Below are positions 31,473 to 42,656 of a DNA stretch of 64,000 bases, piece by piece. A program made the translations under genes and the position numbers. The stretch's first letter is position 1. Each line of letters starts with the position of its first letter. Below the pieces are notes generated by a model. It was not told the origin of the DNA and made no database searches. It was given only the letters and a program-made list of their open reading frames with translations. Origin of the DNA: Dolomedes plantarius (Eukaryota; Arthropoda; Arachnida; Araneae; Dolomedidae); NCBI GenBank assembly GCA_907164885.2, contig OU015495.1, forward strand, positions 3,011,308-3,075,307, given 5' to 3'.

Positions 31473-33157
31473 AATATAATTAGCGCCAAAAGGAATTGTT
31501 ATAGAAGCCCTAACCGAAGTAGTATGTTGTATGTATTTGCCTGTAATATTTGTTTTTGGATTCATTAATAGTGATTCAAGGAAATTAAATGAGGCTGATA
31601 TTTGTGTTCCCATACAATATTACGTCTGATATGCCTACCCTTCTGTGTAGTTAATGAAAATATTCGACTTGATAAACAGTTTATTTCCTCTCCTGATGAC
31701 ATTAATTTTATCAATAAATATTAAAGAATATTTTGAATATAATGGACCAATAATGATTTTATTCATTGATTAGTTTAAAAGTTTATGAAGAGAAATACAT
31801 GTGATTCTATTTTTCCTGGTTAAAAAATCCCCAAAGTATAAGCCCCCCCCCCCCCCAAAAAAAAAGGAAATTAATTTTAAAAAGCTAAATGCTGATTCTT
31901 TTTTTTTTTTGGTGTGTGTATACATATATATGTGGGATTTCTGTAAAAAAAACTATTCAAGGGGTGGAGGGAGTTCTTTCCTCGGTTAGAGAAACAAATT
32001 ATTTGTGTGTGTGTGTCTATATATTAATAAGAAAGAGGTCTATTGAGATTTTAAGATCTATTTAGCTTAAATGAATAAAAATATAAGTAAATGCTTAATG
32101 ACCAGTGTAAGTTCTTATTGTTTTGATTATGAATGAATTTTAGATTAGATCTAAATCAAGACTATTTGTGTTTCGGACTAGTTATAACATTAATTTTTAT
32201 TATTTCTGAAAATTTTTTGCTTCAACTGCAATTTTTTCTCCTCTACTACTTTAAGATAATATCCTACATCCTTAAGTTAGGATTTATGAATTGTAATAAG
32301 GTTTTTATTTCTGTAATTAGTAAAAGTTTGAATAGCAGTCTGTGGTAAATTTAAGTATTCTAATTTATATGTAGAATCTTACAACAATGGATATTATAAA
32401 AGCTACTTAGTCATTAAAATGATAAGAAGGAATTATGTCCTATTTTTCACCAAGCATAAAAGGATAACTCACCCATTTTATCACATTTTAAATTTATTCT
32501 TAATGTTGCAAGTCTCGTTAGCTGTTTTTTCATTCTGTTTCTTTATAAAATATGATTTTTTAACACTTACTTCATGTAAAGTATATAGATTTTTCTTCAT
32601 TTAATTCAATTATATAATGTTTCCAAATCCAAAATTTATGTTAGTAATTTTATACAAAAAGTTGTTGCTTGTGTGCTTTTAAGGATATATTGGTTTATTA
32701 AATCGTGATTCATCCTTTTTAATTTTCTACAGAATTGGAGAATTTTATCTTTATGATAAAATTAACTGATTTTGAATTGTATATAATCATTATTCTACAT
32801 ATAATTTTAGCACTGTCTTAACTTATGCATAAGGTAGGGCAGAACCCCATTGAAAATCTTTTTAACTGCTCTCTATATAGTCTTTTATATTTTGTTATTT
32901 GAATATTGTTAAGTAGATACTTGAATATCTGGCTTTTATATAATATATTGAAACAATTAAATTCTCTTCTGGCTGCTCTTCATTAAATCATTTGGATATT
33001 ATAGCTGAAGTGCATCCATAATTAAGAGCACATTCTTTTAATTATTCCAAAGCTCAGTTACCTCTTTAATTGCAGGGTTTGGAAGAAATTATTAAAGACT
33101 ATCTCTCATGGGAATAATAGATTAAGGTTGTAAGTTCTGCTTAACCAATCCTTAATA
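31473..33157. other. AT-rich intergenic DNA
   Basis: No gene or element end was recognised. It contains a C-run followed by an A-run near 31843, a T-run near 31900 and a short TG-repeat near 32005. Confidence 0.55.
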
Positions 33158-33327
33158 CAGTTGGCTCTCTGTTTAACGACTTTCAAGGGACCATGAAAAA
33201 TCATCCTTAAGTAGAGACCGCCCTTAAACAGAATTTGTGAAAAAATAACATTTCCCATAACGTCGGAGGGGCCGGGACTGGGAAATATCGTTGTTAAGTA
33301 GAGCGTCGTTAAACAGAGAGCCAACTG
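33158..33327. mobile_element. Tigger/pogo-type MITE (TA TSD)
   Basis: A 170-bp unit with 22-bp perfect inverted termini starting CAGTTGGCTCTCTGTTTAAC, flanked by TA on both sides. The termini are nearly identical to those of the larger element at 40316-41167, which has CAGTTGGTTCTCTG. This relates both to Tigger/pogo elements, whose ends start CAGT and whose target is TA. Confidence 0.9.
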
Positions 33328-33329
33328 TA

Positions 33330-35290
33330 CTTAGTTCTATGGTGCATCTTATGTCACAAGAGGGCTAAACAGCATCTTGTTGGCTCGAGTATTCAGACTA
33401 GTGCATAAAGTATAAAAATGGTTTTGAATATCCACTAACACTCATACAAATTAAAGGACTTTTACCTTAAGTATGTAATCTCATATACATTTAAATAGTA
33501 AATTGGAGGTTGCATAACATATGTATCTAAGAACACATAACATATGTATCAAAGCATCATAAATACTTGAATAAACAATTAGTTTTGGTTACAATGATTA
33601 ATAGTTTGATTAGCATCATACACATTAAAGATCTTTGAAGATCTTCTGGTAACTTGATACTATCAAAATTGACTTTTTTTTTCTTCGGTAAGTAAGGAAA
33701 TAGGAAGTATAATTAATTCTGTAATATGAAGTAGTACAAAAAAAATATAAACAGTTCTGTTATGTTTGGAATAGATTCTATCTAAAAGAAAATTTCAAAT
33801 TTACTTGATTTCAAATTCCAATTGGCAATGAAAATTGCCGAATGGAAACTGTGTCATTCAAAAATAAAATTAAAAACTGAAAATAATTTTAAAAAGAAGT
33901 AAATGAAATAATTTAAAAACCCCTGTCAGAAATTTATTCTCTTTATGTTTGTATTTTAATTCCAGGTACTAATGAGAAATCTAAATAAATAATGTTATGC
34001 AAATGTGGAGGTACAGGTTTAGCATTAAAAACTATTGTTTATTTAGTGTACTAGCATAAAAAGAATGCTTCAGCCTCAGAGACTTGCCTTTCAGATGGAG
34101 ACTTTATGGAATAACATTTGTTTTTTAAACAATTGTCTTTATTTTTCTAAAACTTACGTGAAAGAGCCTGAAATTTCAAATGTGACCCTTGTATATAAAA
34201 AAAGGTATGTGTTTAGATATTAATGGTTTCAGTTAAGTAATTCAAATTATTTTCCGAAGTTTTATAAAGCAACTTATTTTTATGATAAATTCAATTATAA
34301 AATTTCAGATAAGCAACATTTTACGATCATGTTGGTATGGATAAGTTGTTCTCACTGTTAAACAAGAGCAAAAGGGTCTCATCCATTGATTTCTGGGTTA
34401 TAGGTGTATAGATAATGTAAAAGATAAGTTTGTAAGAAGAGATTAAGAAGGTAATGGAAATGATGTGGTCTTTGAATACCTAGGTCATGCTGGATTCACT
34501 GTTGATATCCAGATGTTAAAAATGAGGTTAATAGGAGTAGCAATTAAAAGTCCTGTTTCTAAAGAACAATTTTAAATCTGTTTTAGAAAGAAATCAATTT
34601 AAAATTGATGCATTCTACTAAATTAAAATTTTTTTTCTTATTTAATTTTTATTTCACCAAGATAAAAATTCTGTCAGTAAGATAACTATCAAATAAATAT
34701 TTGTACTGCATATTATTTAGAAGAAATTGTTATATTTTTGCTGTATTTTTATGGATTGTTAGGCAAAGGTTTTTGCTGCATCACTGTAAATTACTGAAAG
34801 TTATTCGTATCTTTTAAATGTATTATTGGCAACTGCTGGAAAGTATATGGTAGTTTTTTTCATTTATGTAGTTACAATGTTTAGCAAGATTATTTGTTAC
34901 ATAATTGGGAATTAAGAAATTTTAGATGATTTTTAAAGCTTTGTTCATTATTAAAAATGTTAGCTTTTATATTGCACTAATAAGTCAAAATTAGCGAAAG
35001 ATTATTAACAGTTTTCTGTAGTAACTGCTTAAAATATCCACTCATATTTGTATCAAATATATATACATTTTAAAATTCAATAGAAATTTAAATATTTATC
35101 ACTCTGTAAATATATCACTGGCATATTGTATATATTACGAGTTTTAGATAACCATGTTTACTTTAAACATTGTACAAAGGTTTTTGTGCTTTGAGCATTT
35201 GATTCTGGCTAGTAAGTTTTCAAGTTACAAATGGGCACAATTGAAATAACCAGTTGTAATTAATTGTAGAACTGCCGTCCTAAATAATGC
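33330..35290. other. AT-rich intergenic DNA
   Basis: I see no coding sequence or clear repeat end in this 2-kb stretch. Confidence 0.55.
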
Positions 35291-35298
35291 TCTTTATT

Positions 35299-35484
35299 CA
35301 GGACCCGATTATGAACGCTGGGGGCCCCTGGGCAGATGCTATTTGGGGACCCCCTTTACCGACATTTATAAAAATACATACTTTTACAAGTACTAGGTGC
35401 ATACACCAAGGGCGTTTTGGGGCCCCCTAGCATCAGGGGGCCCTGGGCAAAGTCCCGATTTGCCCATTCGATAAAAAGGCCCTG
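35299..35484. mobile_element. 186-bp hAT MITE (8-bp TSD TCTTTATT)
   Basis: It starts CAGGACCCGATTATG and ends AAAAAGGCCCTG, flanked by TCTTTATT at 35291-35298 and 35485-35492. GGGGGCCCCTGGGC near one end and GGGGGCCCTGGGC near the other form subterminal repeats. It shares GGGCCC-rich subterminal sequence with 24784-25355. Confidence 0.92.
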
Positions 35485-35706
35485 TCTTTATTACAGGTTA
35501 GTGCTCATCTCCATATATAAATTTTAAAAAATATGTTGAACAATATTTCCTCATAGTTTATAGAGATAATTTTATCTGATCCTTTATTCCCAGTTTTTGG
35601 ACATAGATTTCGTATTACGTATTGCATACCGTAAAACAGGTTACTTTGTGACACACTATTTTTTCGTATTTTCGATCTCGCGCCGCGTCTGTGGTACCGG
35701 GACAGC

Positions 35707-36710
35707 TGTAGTGAATTTCGTCTGTGAATTCGTCCACGTATTCAGCAGAGTACAGTGTAATGTTCGAAGAATGACAAAGTTCTTCATAAAATAAGAATTT
35801 ATTCACACGAACTGCATGATAACTAAACAAGAACAACGAATCATCAAATAAACACATGAACGAACGAAAGAACAAGTGCTCACACAGAAGGTCAAGGTAC
35901 TGGGTTTTCTTAGAGTACCTAGCGGCGCGATAGCGCCGCTTTAAACTCTTATCGAAAGTGAGATGTAAAATCATAAATTAGGAAATTTTCGAACTTAAAA
36001 AAGCCGTAGCAACGAAATAAGAAGGAACGGAGTGACAACTGTCGTGATCCGGCAAACGGACAACGACAAATGTTGGCGCGAAAGTTTTCCTAAAAAACAC
36101 CAAAATGAAGGTGGATTAGAGCAAAAACGAAATGTTCAAGAAGAACAAATCTTTGACGATAACAATAAAAGAAAATTTGAAGCAGAAGCTTTGAAAAGAG
36201 GTTAAAAAACAAATTTTTAAGTTGGAGCGAACGCTCAAAGCGAGAAAGGAGAGACTTGCTCCCTTACGCCATCTATTGGCGGAGGGGAAAAACAAAAACG
36301 AGTTCCCGAGAAAAGGGGTGAAATTAAAATAACGAAGAGAATAAATTAAAATTTTAAGAAAAAGGGAATAAAAGGAGTCTGGCAAGAAAAGGAATAAGGT
36401 CGACAAAGACGCGAGTCCAGAAAAGGATAGGAGAAAATAACATAAATTAAGAAATTAAATAAACCGTAGGAGAATTGACTAATGTCAAAAGAAAGAAATT
36501 ATTCCTGAGCGGCTGAGAGCTTACAAATGCTCTCGGGTAGGTGAAATACTCTGTCCATAGGATGCAGAGCATCACGGAATGCGGCTAGAATTATGCACAC
36601 ACAGAGCTTCGTTACTGTCTTTTAACAAAGTCAAGTCGGTACGTCAGTCGTGACGTGGGGAAGGCGGATCTCCACGTTGCTTCCGAAATTTGCATTACCG
36701 CTTCCCAACA
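35707..36710 (-). repeat. Copia 3' LTR, long form
   Basis: On the minus strand it runs TGTTGGGAAGCGG (36710) to TTCACTACA (35707), 1004 bp. The first and last parts match the 5' LTR. A middle part of about 700 bp (35885-36590) is absent there. The polypurine-like GTGGGGCCGAA lies next to its right edge. Confidence 0.85.
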
Positions 36711-36971
36711 TTCGGCCCCACGGGAATGCAAATATACTTCCAATAAAAAATTTCAATCGATCTTTCGACTGAGGTTTTGTCAATAAATCTGCTAGATTTA
36801 CTTTACTTCTTAATGTTTTGAATTAATTTTTTTCTTCTTCAATTAATTTTCTGATAAAATGCAATCTAATATGAATATGCTTTGTTTTAGCATTCTGTAC
36901 TCTGTTTTCACAAAAATAAATAGATCTATTGTCACAAAATACAGTTGGTTTTAACATAGGAAATAACTTAA
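36711..36971 (-). pseudogene. Copia RNase H, C-terminal part
   Basis: The minus-strand frame left of the piggyBac relic carries VFCDNRSIYF, KHIHIRLHFIR and NLADLLTKP, the conserved end of Copia RNase H. It continues from 38425-38628 when the piggyBac is removed at TTAA. The coding ends a short distance before the LTR. Confidence 0.85.
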
Positions 36972-38420
36972 CCCCTTCGGCCCTGATGTCCTATTATTAG
37001 AACACATCTTTACATTACTCTATATTCCTCATTTTCAAGAATTTTAACCTCAAAACCGAGTGTCTTACTAATAATACATGGAAGAATAGCTGTATGCTAT
37101 TATTTTTGCTCAGTAGATAGCAGTACGTCCCCAGCAGAGAAGATAATGGAAGCGTCTAGCCATTTGCAGCCAAAAGGTAAATGCATCTTTTATTAGTTCT
37201 CAAAATATTATTATATATAATTTCCTGCAACTTTAAAAAATTCCATAGTACAAATTAGACTCTTTATGCCCAATTCTGTGCATTTAACTAAAAAATTAAT
37301 TAGAAATTGCATTACAAATGGAAATCTAATATTTGTTCTACTAATAGGACACCAGGCCTTAGAGCAAACAAGGTGTATTTTTATACATGTTCTATTAATA
37401 GTACACCAGGTGCCTATTAGTACAAAACTTATATTTTGTTTTAGAATAAAACAATATTTTCTCTAAAAATATTGAGTTTTACGTATAATTTGGATATTTT
37501 AAGGTTTTTATTTAATAATTAACTGTATATTTTTGTCTGTTTATTCCTAATTACCCACATTGAAATTCATTTTTATTTATTTGTAGGCAATATGCGAAGT
37601 AAAAAGTTGTCCTTGAAAGAAGCCATTCAATGCTTAAACAATCTAGAGTATTCTGATTTAGAAGATATAAGGGTCTGAAGATGAATGGCTTTCAAATTCT
37701 CCTGATTTGTCTCACCTGACATCAGATGAAGAGAAGAAGGCGCATCTACACACAAGCGAATCAGCTCCCCCGTCGCCTCTTGACACATTTTGGTGTCGAT
37801 TAGTTCCCCCCCCCCCTCCAACGTGGGGGAAGTATTTCGTGGCTTTGATCATTCGTCTTAAAACCACCATCCGGGGAAGTCTGAGGCGAATCTTCAAAGG
37901 CGCGAGGGACGCCTTAAAATCTCCTTTCGGTGACGGAACCAAAAAATCACTGCTTTCCCTTACACTTCGCTCTCTGTTTCACGAATGTGTGCTTGCAGGG
38001 TGATAGGGAACACGAACATGGTGCAACTACTACAAATATTATTAAAGAAAAGAAAAACCTATTCGCTGGGCTAAATCATATGATTGAAAGAAGCCCAAGG
38101 CAACAGAGATGCAAATTGGAATGTTTTTCATACAAAACTACTTCATTTTGTGAGAAATGTGACGTATTTTTATGTTTTCATGCACAAAGAAATTGTTTCA
38201 AAATGTTTCACACAAAATAATTGTAAACTGTACTTAAAATAAATTTTCACTTTTTGCTTAATTATAGCCTGGTGTCCTACTATTAGAACATTTTTTAATT
38301 AGTTTGGTAATTGGCAGAACATTATAATATTTTATATTTAAGATACTTACATATAGTGTAGCATATCTAACCACTCATTGATTTTTTATCTGCCGAATTA
38401 AAAATTCAGGGCCGAAGGGG
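36972..38420. mobile_element. piggyBac element relic (TTAA TSD)
   Basis: The termini CCCCTTCGGCCCTGA and its perfect inverse are flanked by TTAA (36968-36971 and 38421-38424), inside Copia RNase H coding. Length is 1449 bp. Plus-strand remnants of a piggyBac transposase are inside. Confidence 0.93.
37591..38220 (+). pseudogene. piggyBac transposase remnants
   Basis: An N-terminal piece starts near 37591 (MRSKKLSLKEAIQCLNN, then a YSDLEDIR acidic stretch). A C-terminal piece around 38080-38215 has LNHMIERSPRQQRCK, then TSFCEKCDVFLCFHAQRNCF, matching the Cys-rich C-terminal domain of piggyBac transposases. The large catalytic core is deleted, and stops and frameshifts are present. A C-run at 37807 and an unrelated-looking segment at 37800-37990 lie between. 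Confidence 0.7.
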
Positions 38421-38424
38421 TTAA

Positions 38425-38628
38425 GTTCGGTTAAAACATTGTTAAACCATAACAATTCTTTCACAGTTTCAGTAAGAGACACAAATTCTGCCTGCATGGA
38501 ACGCACTTCTGTTTACTTACTTTCCAAGAAAATGGAAGATTACCGATACAAATTAAATGTCCACTTGTTGAGTGTCTTTCGGTCAGGTGGGAGCCCCAAC
38601 TCGCATCTGAGTAGGCTATAAGTTCAGA
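38425..38628 (-). pseudogene. Copia RNase H, middle part
   Basis: The minus-strand frame starts at the hAT target site with SELIAYSDASWGSHL, holding an RNase H catalytic Asp, then TSGHLICIGNLPFSWKVSKQ. It changes frame, and continues with QAEFVSLTETVKELLWF to the TTAA site. These are classic Copia RNase H motifs. It lies between 44829 (upstream in coding order) and 36967 (downstream). Confidence 0.88.
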
Positions 38629-39001
38629 ATTCTGTACAGTAGCGTAGCTAGAACTTTTGCCGCCCGGGGCGGTCTCCAATTTGCCGCCCTTTCTAAGTCA
38701 ATCAATTGGTGGTTTTTATAAATTAATTAACATAAATAAATAATTGTAATTGAGACAAACTATAGGTGGGGAACTTTTTTACCATTGGACGCCATATTTA
38801 AATTAGGCAGTAATAAAGGAGGCCGCTTAAGTTGATATGCCTATAAATGCAACTTTTATAAAGACCACAAGAAACTTACGGAGGTCACAGTTTCCCCACC
38901 TATGAGACAAAACATTTACCTAATTTATAAAAAAAATTCCATAAAATATGTTTTATTTTATAATTTTTATATTTATAAATAAAAATAAATAATTTCATTT
39001 C

Positions 39002-39571
39002 TGTTAGACTCTCGACTCCCATTCTTAAGTGGAATTGATGAAGGTGAGTAATAGCGTCTTTAATAAGCCCAAAATAAACGCAAACAGGTGTCGAACGATA
39101 TACACCTTTGGAGATGTGCGATAATAGGTAAAGGTACGCAAGTCATTTAGAATGATTTGTGAAACCCATTAGCGGCGCGCTTTTCCAAGGGAAGAGGCGC
39201 CAGGAAATAAATTCACCATAGGTGGTCTGCAGAGGGCGGAACCGGAAAAGGTCCGGTATTCGAGATTGTTCGAGAAAGGGCTGAGAAGAATGCATAAATA
39301 ACGACGCGGTTGCGAATGAGGAAGAGAATAGACTTGGACTGTTGAAACGTCGCCACGCGTATGGAGAGAGAGAGGGTCTCGCATGGACTTTGAATAATGA
39401 GCCCTGCTCTCATGAGTGTATTAACGTTCGTCGGAGCGAACCTTTGTAAATGATTTATTTAACCAAGATTTTAATGTTTCAATAAACCAGATGTAAATAA
39501 GAGTTGGTTCTACAATTATGATTACTTCTACAAGATAATGATTTGTCGGATCACGACCATAAAGGTTAACA
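39002..39571 (+). repeat. 5' LTR (plus) of the gag-only element
   Basis: 570 bp, TGTTAGACTC...AAAGGTTAACA. It is followed by TTGACGTAGTCG, which may be the primer-binding site, but I could not assign a tRNA. Confidence 0.88.
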
Positions 39572-39717
39572 TTGACGTAGTCGAATAAAAGAACGTGGGA
39601 GGACCCCGACGACACGGAAGGTATCAGAAAAAGATGATCTAGAGTACTAGAGTGGTGATACATCATTTAGGAGACGCAATTTCAAGAGAAGTTGGATTCC
39701 GGACAAGTTATACTGGG

Positions 39718-39945
39718 CACGACTTCAGCGACAGATATTTACTCGGTAACTGGTCAAGAAAAGGGAGCAGAAACCTGAGCCAGAAGAAATTCAAGGTCGG
39801 AGTGAGGGGTGCATCAGCGAATTCTACTAGACACGACTTCAGCGACAGATATTTACTCAGTAACTGGTCAAGAAACAGGAAAAGACACCTGTACCAGGAG
39901 AAATTCAAGGTCGGAGTGAGGTGTGCATCAGAGACGTGGTTATAT
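39718..39945 (+). repeat. two-copy tandem duplication in the leader (114-bp period)
   Basis: CACGACTTCAGCGACAGATA starts at 39718 and 39832. Each copy continues through GTAACTGGTCAAGAAA and AAATTCAAGGTCGGAGTGAG. Confidence 0.9.
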
Positions 39946-40315
39946 AGTGAACTCTCTTGAACTGTGATCAAAGTGCGGCAGCGGAGAAAGATTAGAGTGA
40001 CAGTTTTTCATCGAGGTGAAAAAGGGGTAAGTGATTATATCTTTTTTCCCTGTGTATGAGATAGCGGTAGTAATTAGTTGAAGGAATCGAATTATTTTTT
40101 TATAAGTTTTGAAGTGTGAATCATGAGTATAATGATGGAAGTAATTTTTTGAGTTATTGAATTTTTGGTAATTGGATTATTAGTTTAAAAATGAAAAAGT
40201 GTTATTTTGTATAACGGAAAAGTGTATAAGTGCTTGTACTATTTTATTAGTGGAAGTGATTTATAATTGTAGTAGTTAAATGCTCGTAGAATTATCATAA
40301 TTGTTGAGGTAAATA

Positions 40316-41167
40316 CAGTTGGTTCTCTGTTTAACGACGCTCTACTTAACGACGATCTCTATTTAAAGACGATATTTTCCGGTCCCGATCCCTCCGACGT
40401 AAAAAAATTCTATTTTAAGACGATTTTGTTTCTATTTAACGACGATTTTTTCTTACATCATAAACTTTTTCTTCAACATTTTATCTACAGGAGGGTTACT
40501 TTCTGTGGGGGAGTTTGGTTTCAATAACAGACCCGGAATTTCCTTTATGTTTGTTGCAATCATACACTTGTTGCAGTGGGAAAAACCGGGGGGGGGGAGA
40601 GGGATTACTATTTCTCGGAAGATCCAACATTCTTCCCTGGTGGATCGAATTTCTTAGTGCGGGTGTGGAATCACTCTACTGTACCTACCATGTTGTCATG
40701 TGATTTACGAACTGTCCAAAGGCACCCCTCTCTCACTCCTTCTGGGAAGCACGTGTTCATGTTTAGAGAATTCATGGTTGTGTGTAGGAGCTCATTTCAG
40801 TACGAATACGAAGTGAGCAGAGCAAAATGACATCAAAGCGAAAGCATCTTACGCTACACGAAAAAGTAAAAATTTTAAAACGTTTTGAATTTTTTAAAAC
40901 GTTTTGAATTTTTTAAAACGTAATTTATTGTATTGTTTGTACTTTTTTTTCAATGTAATTTAAAATAACTTTTTGTGAATAAAATAATGATGATAATAAA
41001 AATAACATTTTTAAACACGCCAATATATTAAGAAATATATTCACAGTCCTAAGCCTGTAAAGTGTGAAGGGAAATGTTATTTTATCACAAATTCTGTTTA
41101 AGGACGATCTCTACTTAAGGACGATTTTTCACGGTCCCTTGAAAGTCGTTAAACAGAGAACCAACTG
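40316..41167 (+). mobile_element. Tigger/pogo element, 852 bp (TA TSD)
   Basis: Inverted termini CAGTTGGTTCTCTGTTTAAC are flanked by TA (40314-40315 and 41168-41169). Subterminal TTAACGACGAT-type repeats occur on both sides. A transposase start at 40827 reads MTSKRKHLTLHEKVKIL, the psq/CENP-B-type helix-turn-helix of pogo transposases, and decays after about 22 codons. It is inserted in the leader of the LTR element. Confidence 0.9.
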
Positions 41168-41265
41168 TAGTTCCAGATAAGTATAGTTGGTTATATTTTG
41201 TTATAGTGGTAAAAGTGAATTTGTACTTGTTTGCTGCATTTGTGATTAAATGATATAAGCGAAAA

Positions 41266-41610
41266 ATGGCATTCCTGGGGAAGGGACGTAAGGCCGATTT
41301 AATTACGTTGGCTACAGAGCTTAACGAAGAAGTCCCTCCGAATAGCACAATGTATGACCTAAAACATATAATTCAGGGAAGTGAGAAATATGAGGAAAAG
41401 TCCACTAAGGAACGGTTATTTGCCATAATTAATGAGAGAGTGGAAAGAGAACGAATTGAAAAACAAGAGAAAGATAGACAATGGGAGGAGACAGATAGAC
41501 AATGGGAAGTTGAAAAAGAGGAGAGAGATAGACAGGAAAGAGATAAACAAAGAGAAATTGAAAAACAGGAGAGAGATAGACAAGAGGAGGAGAGAGGCAA
41601 TTTCAAATAA
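41266..41610 (+). CDS. gag, N-terminal part with charged coiled coil
   Basis: A 114-codon ORF starting MAFLGKGRKADLITLATEL, similar to the N-terminus of gag proteins of some arthropod Gypsy elements. From about residue 58 it becomes almost entirely Glu/Arg/Lys/Asp/Gln with a repeating ERDRQ pattern, a probable coiled coil or single alpha helix. It stops at 41610. The next frame (open through the region before ATG 41619) continues the same kind of sequence, so one frameshift, mutational or programmed, separates it from 41619-42656. It would form particles with elements that supply pol. Confidence 0.75.
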   Translation: MAFLGKGRKADLITLATELNEEVPPNSTMYDLKHIIQGSEKYEEKSTKERLFAIINERVERERIEKQEKDRQWEETDRQWEVEKEERDRQERDKQREIEKQERDRQEEERGNFK

Positions 41611-41618
41611 AAATTAAA

Positions 41619-42656
41619 ATGTTGGATTTAGAAATTGAAGAATTGGGGATGAGGGCAGCTAAAAGACGTTCAAGTTTAAGGGTCAGAGAAGGTATTGGAA
41701 GGGTTAATAATAATTTCGAAGGATTTTTGAGAGATGAAAAAAGGGTTATTATTGAACTACTAGTTAAAACAGATAAGGTATTTGCCAAAATTGACTGGAA
41801 AAAGGAGGATAAAAGATGTTTTGTCTGTAATAGTAAAGACCATTTGAAATATCAGTGCCCCAAAAGAGTTCAAAATCTCAGAAATAGAGGGGATCAGATG
41901 GGAAATAAATTTGAGATGGAATTTAATAGAGGCGAAATTATTCAACCTGAGAATAAAATTGAAACCCAACAGGAAAGGGAAGTGAGATATACAATTACTC
42001 AAGGAAAGGAGGTCCTCGAATGCGTAGCGTATTCTCAAAGGCATTTGAGTAAGAGTTTAGATCAGATATTAGATGAGGAGTTGATTATTCCTCCTAATAT
42101 GTTCGAAATTGTAAGGGATACAGAGAAGGAGATGGCTATTCCCCCGAATAGATTTGAAATCGCAAGGGACACAGAGGAGGAGATTATTATTCCCCTTAAT
42201 ATGTTTGAAATGGGGAGTGAGACGAAGGATGAGGAGATGTTCTATAAGGGAGGAGGTAGTGAATTAAGTCCCAATGAGAATTTAGATGAGGTGCGAGAAA
42301 TGGATAAAATTTTGGATGGGGAATTAAGTCTCAAGGAGAATTTAGATGAGGTGCGAGAAATGGGATTTTCAACGGAAAAAGAGAGGAAAAATCAAATTGA
42401 TATTTTAAGGAATAAAAGGTTAGAGGAAACTAATAATGAGAATGGAAATAATCAAAGGGAAACACAATACGAAGAATTAAATGCCCAGGGAAGTCCCAAC
42501 GATACGGGTAGGAAACAGACGCAAAGTATGGGAAACAAGACTTACGCAAAAAAGTGTGATTTTGAACCGACACTAGATCACAAATTCACAAAGGAGTCAA
42601 TGAGAGATTGTGAAATAAAACCAAAAACCCATTCGTATTTATTTAGGGTCCCGTAA
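41619..42656 (+). CDS. gag, zinc-knuckle part with acidic repeat tail
   Basis: A 345-codon ORF. It begins MLDLEIEELGMRAAKRRSS and, near residue 69, has a CCHC zinc knuckle (CFVCNSKDHLKYQC), the RNA-binding module of retroelement nucleocapsids. Between residues 150 and 250 an imperfect repeat occurs (PPNMFEIVRDTE, PPNRFEIARDTE, PLNMFEMGSET; then two copies of ENLDEVREM). The C-terminus ends HSYLFRVP. No protease or polymerase motif follows. The open frame, with only one break in the whole gag, suggests recent activity or selection. Confidence 0.8.
   Translation: MLDLEIEELGMRAAKRRSSLRVREGIGRVNNNFEGFLRDEKRVIIELLVKTDKVFAKIDWKKEDKRCFVCNSKDHLKYQCPKRVQNLRNRGDQMGNKFEMEFNRGEIIQPENKIETQQEREVRYTITQGKEVLECVAYSQRHLSKSLDQILDEELIIPPNMFEIVRDTEKEMAIPPNRFEIARDTEEEIIIPLNMFEMGSETKDEEMFYKGGGSELSPNENLDEVREMDKILDGELSLKENLDEVREMGFSTEKERKNQIDILRNKRLEETNNENGNNQRETQYEELNAQGSPNDTGRKQTQSMGNKTYAKKCDFEPTLDHKFTKESMRDCEIKPKTHSYLFRVP

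Noticed and set aside
39169..39413. antisense ORFs in the LTR (also found at 43941-44170) as a conserved protein
   Set aside because: They recur only because the LTR is present twice in opposite orientations; frames are short and without domains.
41373..41606. minus-strand Ser/Leu/Cys repeat ORF
   Set aside because: It is the antisense shadow of the gag charged helix.
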